NCBI RefSeq assembly: GCF_007858185.1
Contig: NZ_VFES01000022.1
Span: 1 to 64,000 of the forward strand
Direction of reading: 5' to 3'
Length of the DNA: 64,000 nt
Origin: Pseudomonas grimontii
Lineage (GTDB): Bacteria > Pseudomonadota > Gammaproteobacteria > Pseudomonadales > Pseudomonadaceae
The position numbers and the translations under genes are program-made. Numbering within the stretch: position 1 is the first letter of the stretch; the number at the start of each line of letters is the position of its first letter. The notes under the pieces were generated by a model. The model searched no databases. It was not told where the DNA came from and was given only the letters and a program-made list of their open reading frames with translations. Below are positions 57,644 to 64,000 of the stretch, piece by piece.

Positions 57644-58975
57644 TTATTGGGGGCTGGAGCGCCCGGTCATCTCCCGTGCCATCTCGGTGGCATAGCTGTC
57701 GGTCATGCCGGCGATAAAGTCGATCATCCGCAGGAACGACTTGTGCAACGGCCAGGCAGGGTCGGGCGCGTTGTTGCCCAGCAGGTCGAGAATGCGCCGG
57801 TTCTTGAACGACGGCGTGCGCCCGCCGTGCTGCTCCAGGGCCGCGCCGCAAAAGGCGTTCAGCAGAATTTCCAGGGTGGTGTAGGCGCCGATTTCGTGCA
57901 AGGTCTTGCGCTTGTCCTGGAAGATCTTCTTGCGCGCCATGTCCTTGGCGTCCAGCACGCAGCGTTTGGCGGGGCCGTGCATGTGTTCCACCAGGTCGCC
58001 GGGCAGGGTGCCGGCAAGCAAGGCATCCTGTTGTTCGACGAAGGCTCGCGCCGCTGCGTTGGTCAAGTGCTCGATGGCCTTGCCGCGCAGGATTGCCAGC
58101 TTGCGTCGGCGTGAGTCCTGGGAGCCCAGTTGCCGGTAAGTCTGCGGCAGGTCGTCGCCCACCAGGTCGAGCAGCAGTGACTCGACTTCGGCGTACTGCA
58201 GCAGGTCCATTTCCAGGCCGTCTTCCAGGTCGATCAGGGCGTAGCAGATGTCGTCCGCGGCCTCCATCAGATAGACCAGTGGGTGGCGAGCCCAGCGTTG
58301 TTCCTCGAGTTGCGGCAGGCCGAGCTTGCTGGCGATTTGTTCGAGGATCGGCAACTCGCTCTGGTAGCAGCCGAACTTATGTTTCTTGTAACCCAGGGAG
58401 TCGGCGTGGCGCGCGGTCCAGGGGTACTTGAGGTACGTGCCCAAGGTCGCGTAGGTCAGGCGCGTGCCGCCGTCGAACTGGTGGTATTCCAGCTGGGTCA
58501 GTACCCGGAACCCTTGGGCATTGCCTTCGAAGTTGAGGAAATCATTACGCTCGGCGGAGCTCATGTCGTCCAGCCAGCCGCGCCCCGCTGCCTGCTGGAA
58601 CCAGTGGCGGATGGCGTCTTCGCCGGAATGCCCGAACGGTGGGTTGCCGATGTCATGGGCCAGGCAGGCCGATTGCACCACCATGCCCAGGTCGCTCGGG
58701 TCGCACCAGTCGGGCAGGGCGCTGCGCAGGGTTTCGCCCACGCGCATGCCGAGGGAGCGGCCTACGCAGCTGACTTCCAGGGAGTGAGTCAGGCGTGTAT
58801 GGATATGGTCGTTGCTGGACACCGGGTGCACTTGGGTCTTGCGGCCCAGGCGGCGAAACGCGCCGGAGAAGATAATGCGGTCATGGTCTTTGTGAAACGG
58901 GCTGCGGCCGAGTTCTTCCGGGCTGTGCAGGGGTTTTCCAAGGCGTTCGCGGGTAAGCAGGGTGGGCCAATCCAA
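57644..58975 (-). CDS. dgt: dGTPase (dGTP triphosphohydrolase)
   Basis: A 443-residue HD-domain enzyme hydrolysing dGTP (or other dNTPs) to the nucleoside and triphosphate. A TTG start at 58975 (read as MDWPTLLTRERLGKPL) is chosen because GGAGAG is eight bases upstream and the family begins this way. The HD motif is seen in HIHTRLTHSLEV and LAHDIGNPPFGHSGEDAI, with RRLGRKTQVHP before it and YLMEAADDICYALIDLEDG after. Length is that of type 2 bacterial dGTPases. Confidence 0.92.
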   Translation of the reverse strand: MDWPTLLTRERLGKPLHSPEELGRSPFHKDHDRIIFSGAFRRLGRKTQVHPVSSNDHIHTRLTHSLEVSCVGRSLGMRVGETLRSALPDWCDPSDLGMVVQSACLAHDIGNPPFGHSGEDAIRHWFQQAAGRGWLDDMSSAERNDFLNFEGNAQGFRVLTQLEYHQFDGGTRLTYATLGTYLKYPWTARHADSLGYKKHKFGCYQSELPILEQIASKLGLPQLEEQRWARHPLVYLMEAADDICYALIDLEDGLEMDLLQYAEVESLLLDLVGDDLPQTYRQLGSQDSRRRKLAILRGKAIEHLTNAAARAFVEQQDALLAGTLPGDLVEHMHGPAKRCVLDAKDMARKKIFQDKRKTLHEIGAYTTLEILLNAFCGAALEQHGGRTPSFKNRRILDLLGNNAPDPAWPLHKSFLRMIDFIAGMTDSYATEMAREMTGRSSPQ

Positions 58976-59046
58976 GGCGGGTACTCTCCGTACGGTGAAT
59001 GACCCTCCCAGCTTCCCGGTTCCGCCCTGACGGGGCAAGCGAAAAT

Positions 59047-60210
59047 CTACAGGCCTGCCGCGTCGATATCGATTAACAGCAAGCGCTGACCGTTATCGAA
59101 GAATTGTCCGGCGGTGAGGCAGTACTGGTTGGTGGTTGCGTCACGGTAGGTCGAAGATAAGGTCAGACGACGCTCCTCCCACCCTTCGGCCAGCAGGTGA
59201 TAGAAGTACGGCCGCCAGGACCAGTTGTGGCCCAGGTAGCGGCTGTCGGCCTGCCAGGCGTCCTGGCGCCATTCGAAGTTGGGGGTTAACTGGGTGCCAT
59301 GTCGGTCGCACTGGTAAAAGCGCAGCAGCCAGGGGAAAGCCGGCAGTTGGGGCAAGTGATCCAGCGGGGCTTGAGCCTGTGCCCAGGTTTGCAGGATCTT
59401 CATCAGTTCGGCCAATTGCTGGCGCAGTAGCATGATGCGTCCGCGTTCGGCCAGCTTCTGCTGGACATACGCCGCGCGCAGTTGGTCAAAACGCGGCACG
59501 AATGCATCGGTGGCGAACCAGTCCAACTGTGCCTGGGCAAACAGATAGCCCTGCACATAGCGCGAACCGCATTCCAGGGCGAAGCTCAGTTGCGCTTCGG
59601 TTTCCACGCCCTCGGCAATGATCCAGCAGCCGGTTTTTTCCGCCATTTGCGCCAATGCCCGCACCACCTCACTGCTCGGTCCGCCCCGTGCCGCTTCCTG
59701 GAACAGGCGCATGTCCAGCTTGAGAATATCCGGCTGCAACGCCAACACCCGGTCAAGCTGTGAGTAGCCGGCGCCGAAATCATCGATGGCGATGCGTGCA
59801 CCGGCCTGGCGATAGCGTGCCACCACCTCGGCCAGGCGCTGGATGTCACCGCCCAATTCGGTGATCTCGAACACGATGCGCTGCGGATCGACGCCATGGG
59901 CGTGGATCTGTTTGAGGCTTGGCAGCGCCTGGCCCGGGCGCAGTTGGTTGATCCAGCGCGGCGAGATATTCAGGCTGAGGAACCAGTCTTCGGGGGCTTC
60001 ATGCAGGCGGCTCAAGGCATTGTCGCGGATCTGCCGGTCGAGACGGCGCAAGGTGGCGCCCGGGGTGCGCGGGTCGGCGAACAATGGGCCCACGGACTGC
60101 AAGCAGCCGTCAGCCTGGCGTAGACGGCCCAAGGCTTCGACGCCAGCAATACGACCGGTGGCGGTGTCGATAAACGGCTGGAAACAGGCGAGCGGTTGCC
60201 CGTCGATCAC
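59047..60210 (-). CDS. EAL-domain c-di-GMP phosphodiesterase
   Basis: A 387-residue cytoplasmic protein with a complete EAL domain (about residues 1-245) and a C-terminal YkuI_C-like sensor domain (from about 250). The catalytic motifs are VEALGRLR (EAL position), LNISPRW, FEITELGG, RIAIDDFGAGYSQLD, ILKLDMRLF and IAEGVETEAQ, so activity is likely. It would lower c-di-GMP; a PilZ protein is encoded at 24 kb. It is transcribed toward dgt with a short gap and might be read with it. No GGDEF domain is present. Confidence 0.9.
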   Translation of the reverse strand: MIDGQPLACFQPFIDTATGRIAGVEALGRLRQADGCLQSVGPLFADPRTPGATLRRLDRQIRDNALSRLHEAPEDWFLSLNISPRWINQLRPGQALPSLKQIHAHGVDPQRIVFEITELGGDIQRLAEVVARYRQAGARIAIDDFGAGYSQLDRVLALQPDILKLDMRLFQEAARGGPSSEVVRALAQMAEKTGCWIIAEGVETEAQLSFALECGSRYVQGYLFAQAQLDWFATDAFVPRFDQLRAAYVQQKLAERGRIMLLRQQLAELMKILQTWAQAQAPLDHLPQLPAFPWLLRFYQCDRHGTQLTPNFEWRQDAWQADSRYLGHNWSWRPYFYHLLAEGWEERRLTLSSTYRDATTNQYCLTAGQFFDNGQRLLLIDIDAAGL

Positions 60211-60234
60211 GGGGCCTCCTTAAGAGAGGTGGCG

Positions 60235-60270
60235 AAAAAAGGCCCGGCCCTCGAAAACGAGGACCGGGCC
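60235..60270 (-). terminator. Terminator of the YqjD/YqjE-type operon
   Basis: On the minus strand GGCCCGG...CCGGGCC (60270-60241) forms a long stem followed by TTTTTT (60240-60235), 31 bases after the last gene of the operon. Confidence 0.9.
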
Positions 60271-60301
60271 GATTCTGTTAGCAAGAATGCAGCCAGCAGG
60301 C

Positions 60302-60640
60302 TCAACCTTTGCGAGAATTGCCCTGCATGGCCAGTTTGATCAGCGGGATTAATCCGGCACCGAGCCGAACCAGGCGCGTCACACTGCTGATCCCGCCGCC
60401 CTTGGCGCCCTTACCGGTGAAGAAACCGATCAGCGTTACAGCGGCCACGCCCCACAGGGGCGCGTGCTTGATGCCCAGGCCGCCCTGAAAGCTTTGGCCC
60501 ATGTTGCGCACCTTGTTCAGCGGCACCATCAATTGCTGGGACTCGTGGCGAATCTCCTGGCGGTGCATCTCCATGCGCAGGCGGATCAATGCCTTGCGCA
60601 TTTCCCGGCGGGAGGTTTGCTGGATTTCATTCGAGCTCAT
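60302..60640 (-). CDS. Membrane protein, third gene of a YqjD/YqjE-type operon
   Basis: A 112-residue protein with a charged N-terminal helix (RREMRKALIRLRMEMHRQE) and one or two hydrophobic segments near its end (LWGVAAVTLIGFFTGKG and RLGAGLIPLIKLAMQ). Its family was not identified, but the size and position match the YqjK-like third member of the YqjDEK stress operon. Its ATG overlaps the stop codon of the YqjE-like gene (ATGA). Confidence 0.75.
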   Translation of the reverse strand: MSSNEIQQTSRREMRKALIRLRMEMHRQEIRHESQQLMVPLNKVRNMGQSFQGGLGIKHAPLWGVAAVTLIGFFTGKGAKGGGISSVTRLVRLGAGLIPLIKLAMQGNSRKG

Positions 60641-61020
60641 GGCAACAGGCGCTCCCGATCATTGGCCAGCTCTTCGAGGGTGGCGTGGAACGGCGTGGAC
60701 TCATCGAACACTGCCGCTTTCAAGCGCACCCCGCAGAAGGCGGCGGCCAGGGTATAGAACACACAGAGGCAAATGATGCCGGTCAAGCGGTAGCCGGTGT
60801 CCCACACCAGGATCATCACCAATGTCGATAATCCCACCAGCAACAACAGGGCAAACACCAGCGCCAGGCCGGCAAACAGCAGCAGGCTGACGGTGCGGGC
60901 CTTCTGCTCCTGCAATTCGATGCCAAACAGTTCGACGTGGCTGTGCAGCAAGCCAAGAACGGCCGCGCCCAGTCGCCTCGAGGTAGTACCAGTGGACGAG
61001 CCAGTTTCGCCGATAGACAT
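60637..61020 (-). CDS. YqjE-like membrane protein (phage holin 3_6 family)
   Basis: A 127-residue inner-membrane protein. Start ATG 61020 (MSIGETGSSTGTTS). Two membrane segments (LLLFAGLALVFALLLLVGL and LTGIICLCVFYTLAAAF) lie in the middle, with HVELFGIELQEQKAR before them. It belongs to the Phage_holin_3_6/YqjE family, whose E. coli member is in the stress-linked yqjCDEK operon; it is not a phage gene. Between the YqjD-like and third genes in the operon. Confidence 0.86.
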   Translation of the reverse strand: MSIGETGSSTGTTSRRLGAAVLGLLHSHVELFGIELQEQKARTVSLLLFAGLALVFALLLLVGLSTLVMILVWDTGYRLTGIICLCVFYTLAAAFCGVRLKAAVFDESTPFHATLEELANDRERLLP

Positions 61021-61022
61021 GA

Positions 61023-61337
61023 TTAGCGCCTTGTGGCCAGCAGGCCGATCAGAAAGCCCACGCCGGCGGCAATGCCTACCGACTGCCAAGGGTTGGCCTG
61101 CACGTAATCTTCGGTCGCGGTAACTGCCGCCTGGCCGCGTTCGCGCAGCGAGTCTTCGGTTTGCTTGAGGGTTTCGCGGGCCTGCAACAGCGTGTCATGA
61201 ATCTTGGCACGCAGCTCATCGGCCTGGTCGCCCGCAAGCACCTTGGTGTCGTCCAGCAACCTTTCGGTGTCAGTCACCAGGGTTTGAAAATCCGCCATCA
61301 GTATTTCTTGAGCAGTCTTTGCAGTTCTTCTGGCCAT
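61023..61337 (-). CDS. YqjD/ElaB-like protein (DUF883)
   Basis: A 104-residue protein of the DUF883 (YqjD/ElaB) family: a long charged helix (TDTERLLDDTKVLAGDQADE region) ending in ANPWQSVGIAAGVGFLIGLL, a glycine-zipper membrane anchor, then RR. E. coli YqjD and ElaB are tail-anchored inner-membrane proteins that bind ribosomes in stationary phase. First gene of the three-gene operon; a promoter was not identified, but the region upstream is AT-rich near 61330-61400. Confidence 0.9.
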   Translation of the reverse strand: MARRTAKTAQEILMADFQTLVTDTERLLDDTKVLAGDQADELRAKIHDTLLQARETLKQTEDSLRERGQAAVTATEDYVQANPWQSVGIAAGVGFLIGLLATRR

Positions 61338-61684
61338 GGTTATCTCCGTGATTGGCTGATCTGTACGTGTGGTTTCGAGTCACCGGTATCGGTGAAGGTT
61401 CAGTGCAATTGTGTGGTACAGCTTTTGCTTTGCCTTGGTGCGCACGCCCCTGGGCTTGCGCTGAATCCGGGCGGTCGGGGCTCAAGTCTCGAAAAACCTT
61501 ACCCTAAATAACTGAAACTCGCGGAAAAACCCTGTCGGCAACAGCCTGTTGTGTTGAACGCTGCGCTAAAGCGGTTCACGCCCTCTGAAGAGGGGCGGTG
61601 CCGGTGGTGCCAATTTAGTGCGCGCAACCCCTGGCTTGAACCGCTTTGGTGCTTTTTGCCTTTAACGCAGGCCTGCCAACCTCC
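61338..61684. promoter_or_regulatory. Shared upstream region of yqjD-like and amtB genes
   Basis: About 350 bases without a gene. On the amtB side AAGCGGTTCA (61569-61578) and TGAACCGCTT (61637-61646) are 10-base inverted copies. Between them lies GGTGCCAATTTAGTGCG (61606-61622), which matches 12 of 17 positions of an NtrC site. CCCTCT/AGAGGG (61581-61594) is a small hairpin. A sigma-54 promoter was looked for but the GG and GC elements found (61630-61660) are 8 rather than 10 bases apart. Confidence 0.35.
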
Positions 61685-62893
61685 ATGGAAAATTTGCAAA
61701 GTGCGGTGGACACCTTGGTCCACAGCTCCAATACCCTGTTTATCCTGATCGGTGCGGTCATGGTCCTGGCCATGCACGCCGGCTTCGCGTTTCTGGAAGT
61801 CGGGACGGTGCGCCAGAAAAACCAGGTCAACGCCCTGTCGAAGATCCTCAGCGACTTCGCCATCTCCACCCTGGCCTATTTCTTTATAGGCTATTGGATC
61901 TCCTATGGTGTGAGCTTCATGCAACCGGCGGCCGTGATCAGCGCCGATCATGGTTACGGCCTGGTGAAGTTCTTCTTCCTGCTGACGTTTGCAGCAGCGA
62001 TCCCAGCGATCATCTCCGGCGGTATTGCGGAGCGTGCAAAGTTCGCTCCGCAGTTGTGCGCCACCGCGCTGATCGTGGCGTTTATCTATCCGTTTTTCGA
62101 AGGCATGGTGTGGAACGGCAATTTCGGCCTGCAGGCCTGGCTGCTCAAGACGTTCGGCGCCAGCTTCCATGATTTTGCCGGCTCCGTGGTGGTGCATGCC
62201 ATGGGCGGCTGGCTGGCGCTGGCGGCGGTGTTGCTGCTGGGCCCACGCAATGGGCGCTACCGCGAAGGGCGCCTGGTCGCATTCGCGCCGTCGAGTATTC
62301 CGTTCCTGGCCCTGGGCTCGTGGATTTTGATCGTCGGCTGGTTCGGCTTTAACGTGATGAGCGCGCAAACCCTCGACGGTGTCAGCGGCCTGGTGGCGGT
62401 CAACTCGCTGATGGCCATGGTGGGTGGCACCGTTGCCGCCCTGGTGATCGGCCGCAATGACCCCGGCTTCCTGCACAACGGTCCGTTGGCCGGTCTGGTG
62501 GCGATCTGCGCCGGTTCCGACCTGATGCACCCGGTGGGCGCGCTGGTCACCGGTGTGGTCGCGGGCGGGCTGTTTGTGTGGTGCTTTATCGCCGCCCAGG
62601 ATCGCTGGAAGATCGACGACGTGTTGGGTGTATGGCCACTGCATGGCCTGTGCGGGGTATGGGGCGGGATTGCGTGCGGCATTTTTGGCCAGACGGCGCT
62701 GGGTGGATTGGGCGGCGTGAGCCTGATCAGCCAATTGATCGGCACGGGGCTTGGTGTGGCCGTGGCGTTCGGCGGCGGCCTGCTGGTGTACGGCGTGATC
62801 AAGCGCGTGCACGGGCTGCGCCTGAGCCAGGAAGAGGAGTATTACGGCGCAGACCTGTCGATCCACAAGATCGGTGCGGTCAGTCAGGACTGA
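61685..62893 (+). CDS. amtB: Ammonium transporter (Amt family)
   Basis: A 402-residue membrane protein with 11 helices that takes up ammonium. Start ATG 61685 (MENLQSAVDTLVHSS) is not preceded by a strong binding site. Conserved residues: AFLEVGTVRQKN, HDFAGSVVVHAMGG with the pore His (equivalent of H168), and WPLHGLCGVWGG with the second pore His (H318). There is no signal peptide, unlike E. coli AmtB, so a shorter periplasmic start is normal for this subgroup. No glnK is adjacent. Its 3' end overlaps the convergent Kef-like gene by 14 bases. Confidence 0.92.
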   Translation: MENLQSAVDTLVHSSNTLFILIGAVMVLAMHAGFAFLEVGTVRQKNQVNALSKILSDFAISTLAYFFIGYWISYGVSFMQPAAVISADHGYGLVKFFFLLTFAAAIPAIISGGIAERAKFAPQLCATALIVAFIYPFFEGMVWNGNFGLQAWLLKTFGASFHDFAGSVVVHAMGGWLALAAVLLLGPRNGRYREGRLVAFAPSSIPFLALGSWILIVGWFGFNVMSAQTLDGVSGLVAVNSLMAMVGGTVAALVIGRNDPGFLHNGPLAGLVAICAGSDLMHPVGALVTGVVAGGLFVWCFIAAQDRWKIDDVLGVWPLHGLCGVWGGIACGIFGQTALGGLGGVSLISQLIGTGLGVAVAFGGGLLVYGVIKRVHGLRLSQEEEYYGADLSIHKIGAVSQD

Positions 62894-64000
62894 TCGGCGC
62901 CTCTTCGTCGGTGTTCGGGTGTGTGTAAAAACCGTGCAGCAGGCGATAGCGGTTATGCCGTACTTCATCGACCCGCGCCTGCACCTGTTGGTCCGGCAGG
63001 CCCAGCAGAATCAAGGCGTGCGAGGCGAGCATCAGGCTCGACTCCAGCAGCTCGGGCACCACTTCGCTGGCGCCCGCGGCTTTCAATTCAGCCCACTGGC
63101 TGTCATCGCGGGTGCGCACCAGGATTGGCACGTCGGGGTTGATATGGCGTGCTTCCTTGAGCACCGCCAGGGCGACATCACTGTTGTCCACGGCAATCAC
63201 CACCAGGCGCGCCCGTTCCAGGCCCACCGCACTGAGTAGGGCACCGCGACGACAGTCGCCGTAATGCACGCTGCTGTCTTCGGTGGCGGCTTCCTGCACC
63301 CGTTCCGGGTCGTCATCGAGGGCGATAAACGCCTGTTGCTCATTGCGCAGAAAGCGCCCGATGGATTGCCCGACCCGGCCATAGCCGCAGATGACCGCAT
63401 GCCCTTGTAATTGGGCGTTGAGGGCGGTGATCTGTTCCAATTGCACCTGTTGGTTGGGCTTGCGGTGCAGGCGCAGGGCAATCGCCGGCGCGGCGCGCAG
63501 CAGCAGTGGGGTCAACAGCATCGAACAGAACGTGGCGGCGAGCAGCAAACCGTTGAATTCATCGGGGACCAACCGGCTCTGCTGCATCTGCGCCATCAGC
63601 GCAAAACAGAACTCACCGCCCTGGGCCAGTGCCAGGCCGCTGCGCCAGGCGGTTTCACTGTCGCTGCCACGCAGCTTGACCAACGCAGCCACCACACACC
63701 CTTTGATCAGCATCAGCGCGAGGGTCATGCCAAGGATCAACAGGCTGTGGCTGACGAACAACTGCAGGTCGATAAGCATGCCGATGCTGACGAAAAACAG
63801 CCCCAGCAGGATGTCGCGAAAGGGCCGGATATCCGCTTCGATCTGATGGCGGTAATGGCTTTCGCCCAGCAGCATGCCGGCCAGGAAGGCGCCGAGGGCA
63901 GGGGAGAGGCCCAGCAAGTGGGTGAGCCAGGCCGTCAGCAAGACGATCACCAGCGCCAGTAGCACAAACAGCTCTGCCGAATGGGAAGCGGCGACCTCAT
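62880..64000 (-). CDS. Kef-type cation:proton antiporter (CPA2), N-terminus beyond the window
   Basis: A partial gene; the frame is open to base 64000, so the start lies outside. The visible part has the last membrane helices of a CPA2 exchanger, including LLGLSPALGAFLAGMLLGES and LLGLFFVSIGMLIDLQLF, then a Rossmann RCK domain VICGYGRVGQSIGRFL which binds nucleotide, as in KefB/KefC (glutathione-gated K+ efflux). A TrkA-C part is truncated or absent at the 3' end (SSLMLASHALILLGLP is a helix). The glutathione-binding residues cannot be confirmed, so it is named only as Kef-like. Confidence 0.88.
   Translation of the reverse strand, partial: EVAASHSAELFVLLALVIVLLTAWLTHLLGLSPALGAFLAGMLLGESHYRHQIEADIRPFRDILLGLFFVSIGMLIDLQLFVSHSLLILGMTLALMLIKGCVVAALVKLRGSDSETAWRSGLALAQGGEFCFALMAQMQQSRLVPDEFNGLLLAATFCSMLLTPLLLRAAPAIALRLHRKPNQQVQLEQITALNAQLQGHAVICGYGRVGQSIGRFLRNEQQAFIALDDDPERVQEAATEDSSVHYGDCRRGALLSAVGLERARLVVIAVDNSDVALAVLKEARHINPDVPILVRTRDDSQWAELKAAGASEVVPELLESSLMLASHALILLGLPDQQVQARVDEVRHNRYRLLHGFYTHPNTDEEAPISPD

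Noticed and set aside
60637..61020. A phage holin and hence a prophage remnant.
   Set aside because: Only the family name is phage-like; the gene sits in a YqjD/YqjE-type operon and no other phage genes are near.
61630..61660. A sigma-54 promoter before amtB.
   Set aside because: The GG and GC pairs in this stretch are 8 bases apart, not the 10 needed between the -24 and -12 elements.
61499..62968. A 489-codon open frame antisense to amtB.
   Set aside because: The H-, Q- and A-rich sequence is a shadow of the Amt gene, which has all family motifs.

Overview
The window looks like the chromosome of a fluorescent Pseudomonas (P. fluorescens group). The evidence is the high GC content, the OprI lipoprotein, EarP with an Arg-32 type elongation factor P, a CysB neighbourhood typical of pseudomonads, several REP-type inverted repeats (GTGGGAGGGGGCTTGC, GTGGCGAGCGGGCTTGC and TGTAGGAGCGCTCGCG types), and frequent GTG/TTG starts with 4-base gene overlaps. 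No rRNA, tRNA, CRISPR array or prophage was seen. Most genes are core genome; the clearly accessory part is the left edge.

Region by region. 1-5.6 kb: the end of an IS3-family transposase, a small ORF cut by it, an Imm50-like immunity gene, and a large Rhs protein with an AT-rich C-terminal nuclease-like toxin tip. 5.7-10.4 kb: a chemoreceptor, TatD, an MltF-type lytic transglycosylase and a DoxX membrane protein. 10.4-15.5 kb: a promoter followed by a strongly folded leader RNA and a small unknown gene, then a GldA/GldF/GldG-like ABC operon whose ATPase has an altered Walker A motif, and a divergent unknown coiled-coil protein. 15.6-22.7 kb: GreB, the YbbP/YbbA exporter with TesA, a small Cys protein, an L,D-transpeptidase, OprI and a small acetyltransferase. 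22.7-31.1 kb: class I DAHP synthase, PilZ protein, thioredoxin-like protein, PanE, 5'-nucleotidase, Usp, CysB, a Gre-family factor, and EarP with EF-P. 31.1-40.8 kb: a secreted esterase, OhrR and Ohr, two LysR regulators with a TauE exporter, a DUF1127 peptide, a YcaQ-type glycosylase, class II DAHP synthase, a spermidine-synthase-like protein and a crotonase. 41-48.7 kb: a DEAD-box helicase with a long folded leader, a DODA dioxygenase, Tpm, HtpX, AlaA, MsrB, and glutathione peroxidase with a second OhrR-like repressor. 48.7-60.2 kb: a BarA-like hybrid kinase, a DUF815 ATPase with a free-Met-sulfoxide reductase, a complete BvgS/EvgS-type phosphorelay (hybrid kinase with Hpt, LuxR-type regulator, single receiver), dGTPase and an EAL protein. 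60.2-64 kb: a YqjD/YqjE envelope-stress operon, an ammonium transporter, and a Kef-type antiporter running off the right edge.

Several genes form a thiol and peroxide defence theme (ohrR-ohr, gpx-ohrR2, msrB, the free-Met-sulfoxide reductase). The most unusual items are the leader RNA at 10.43-10.60 kb, whose segments can pair in two ways near the start codon, the deviant ABC ATPase with its GldG-like partner, the twin TAGCGC-N11-GCGC boxes at ohr, and the EvgS-like relay with an extra receiver. None of these has been tested by search or folding here; all calls come from reading the sequence.
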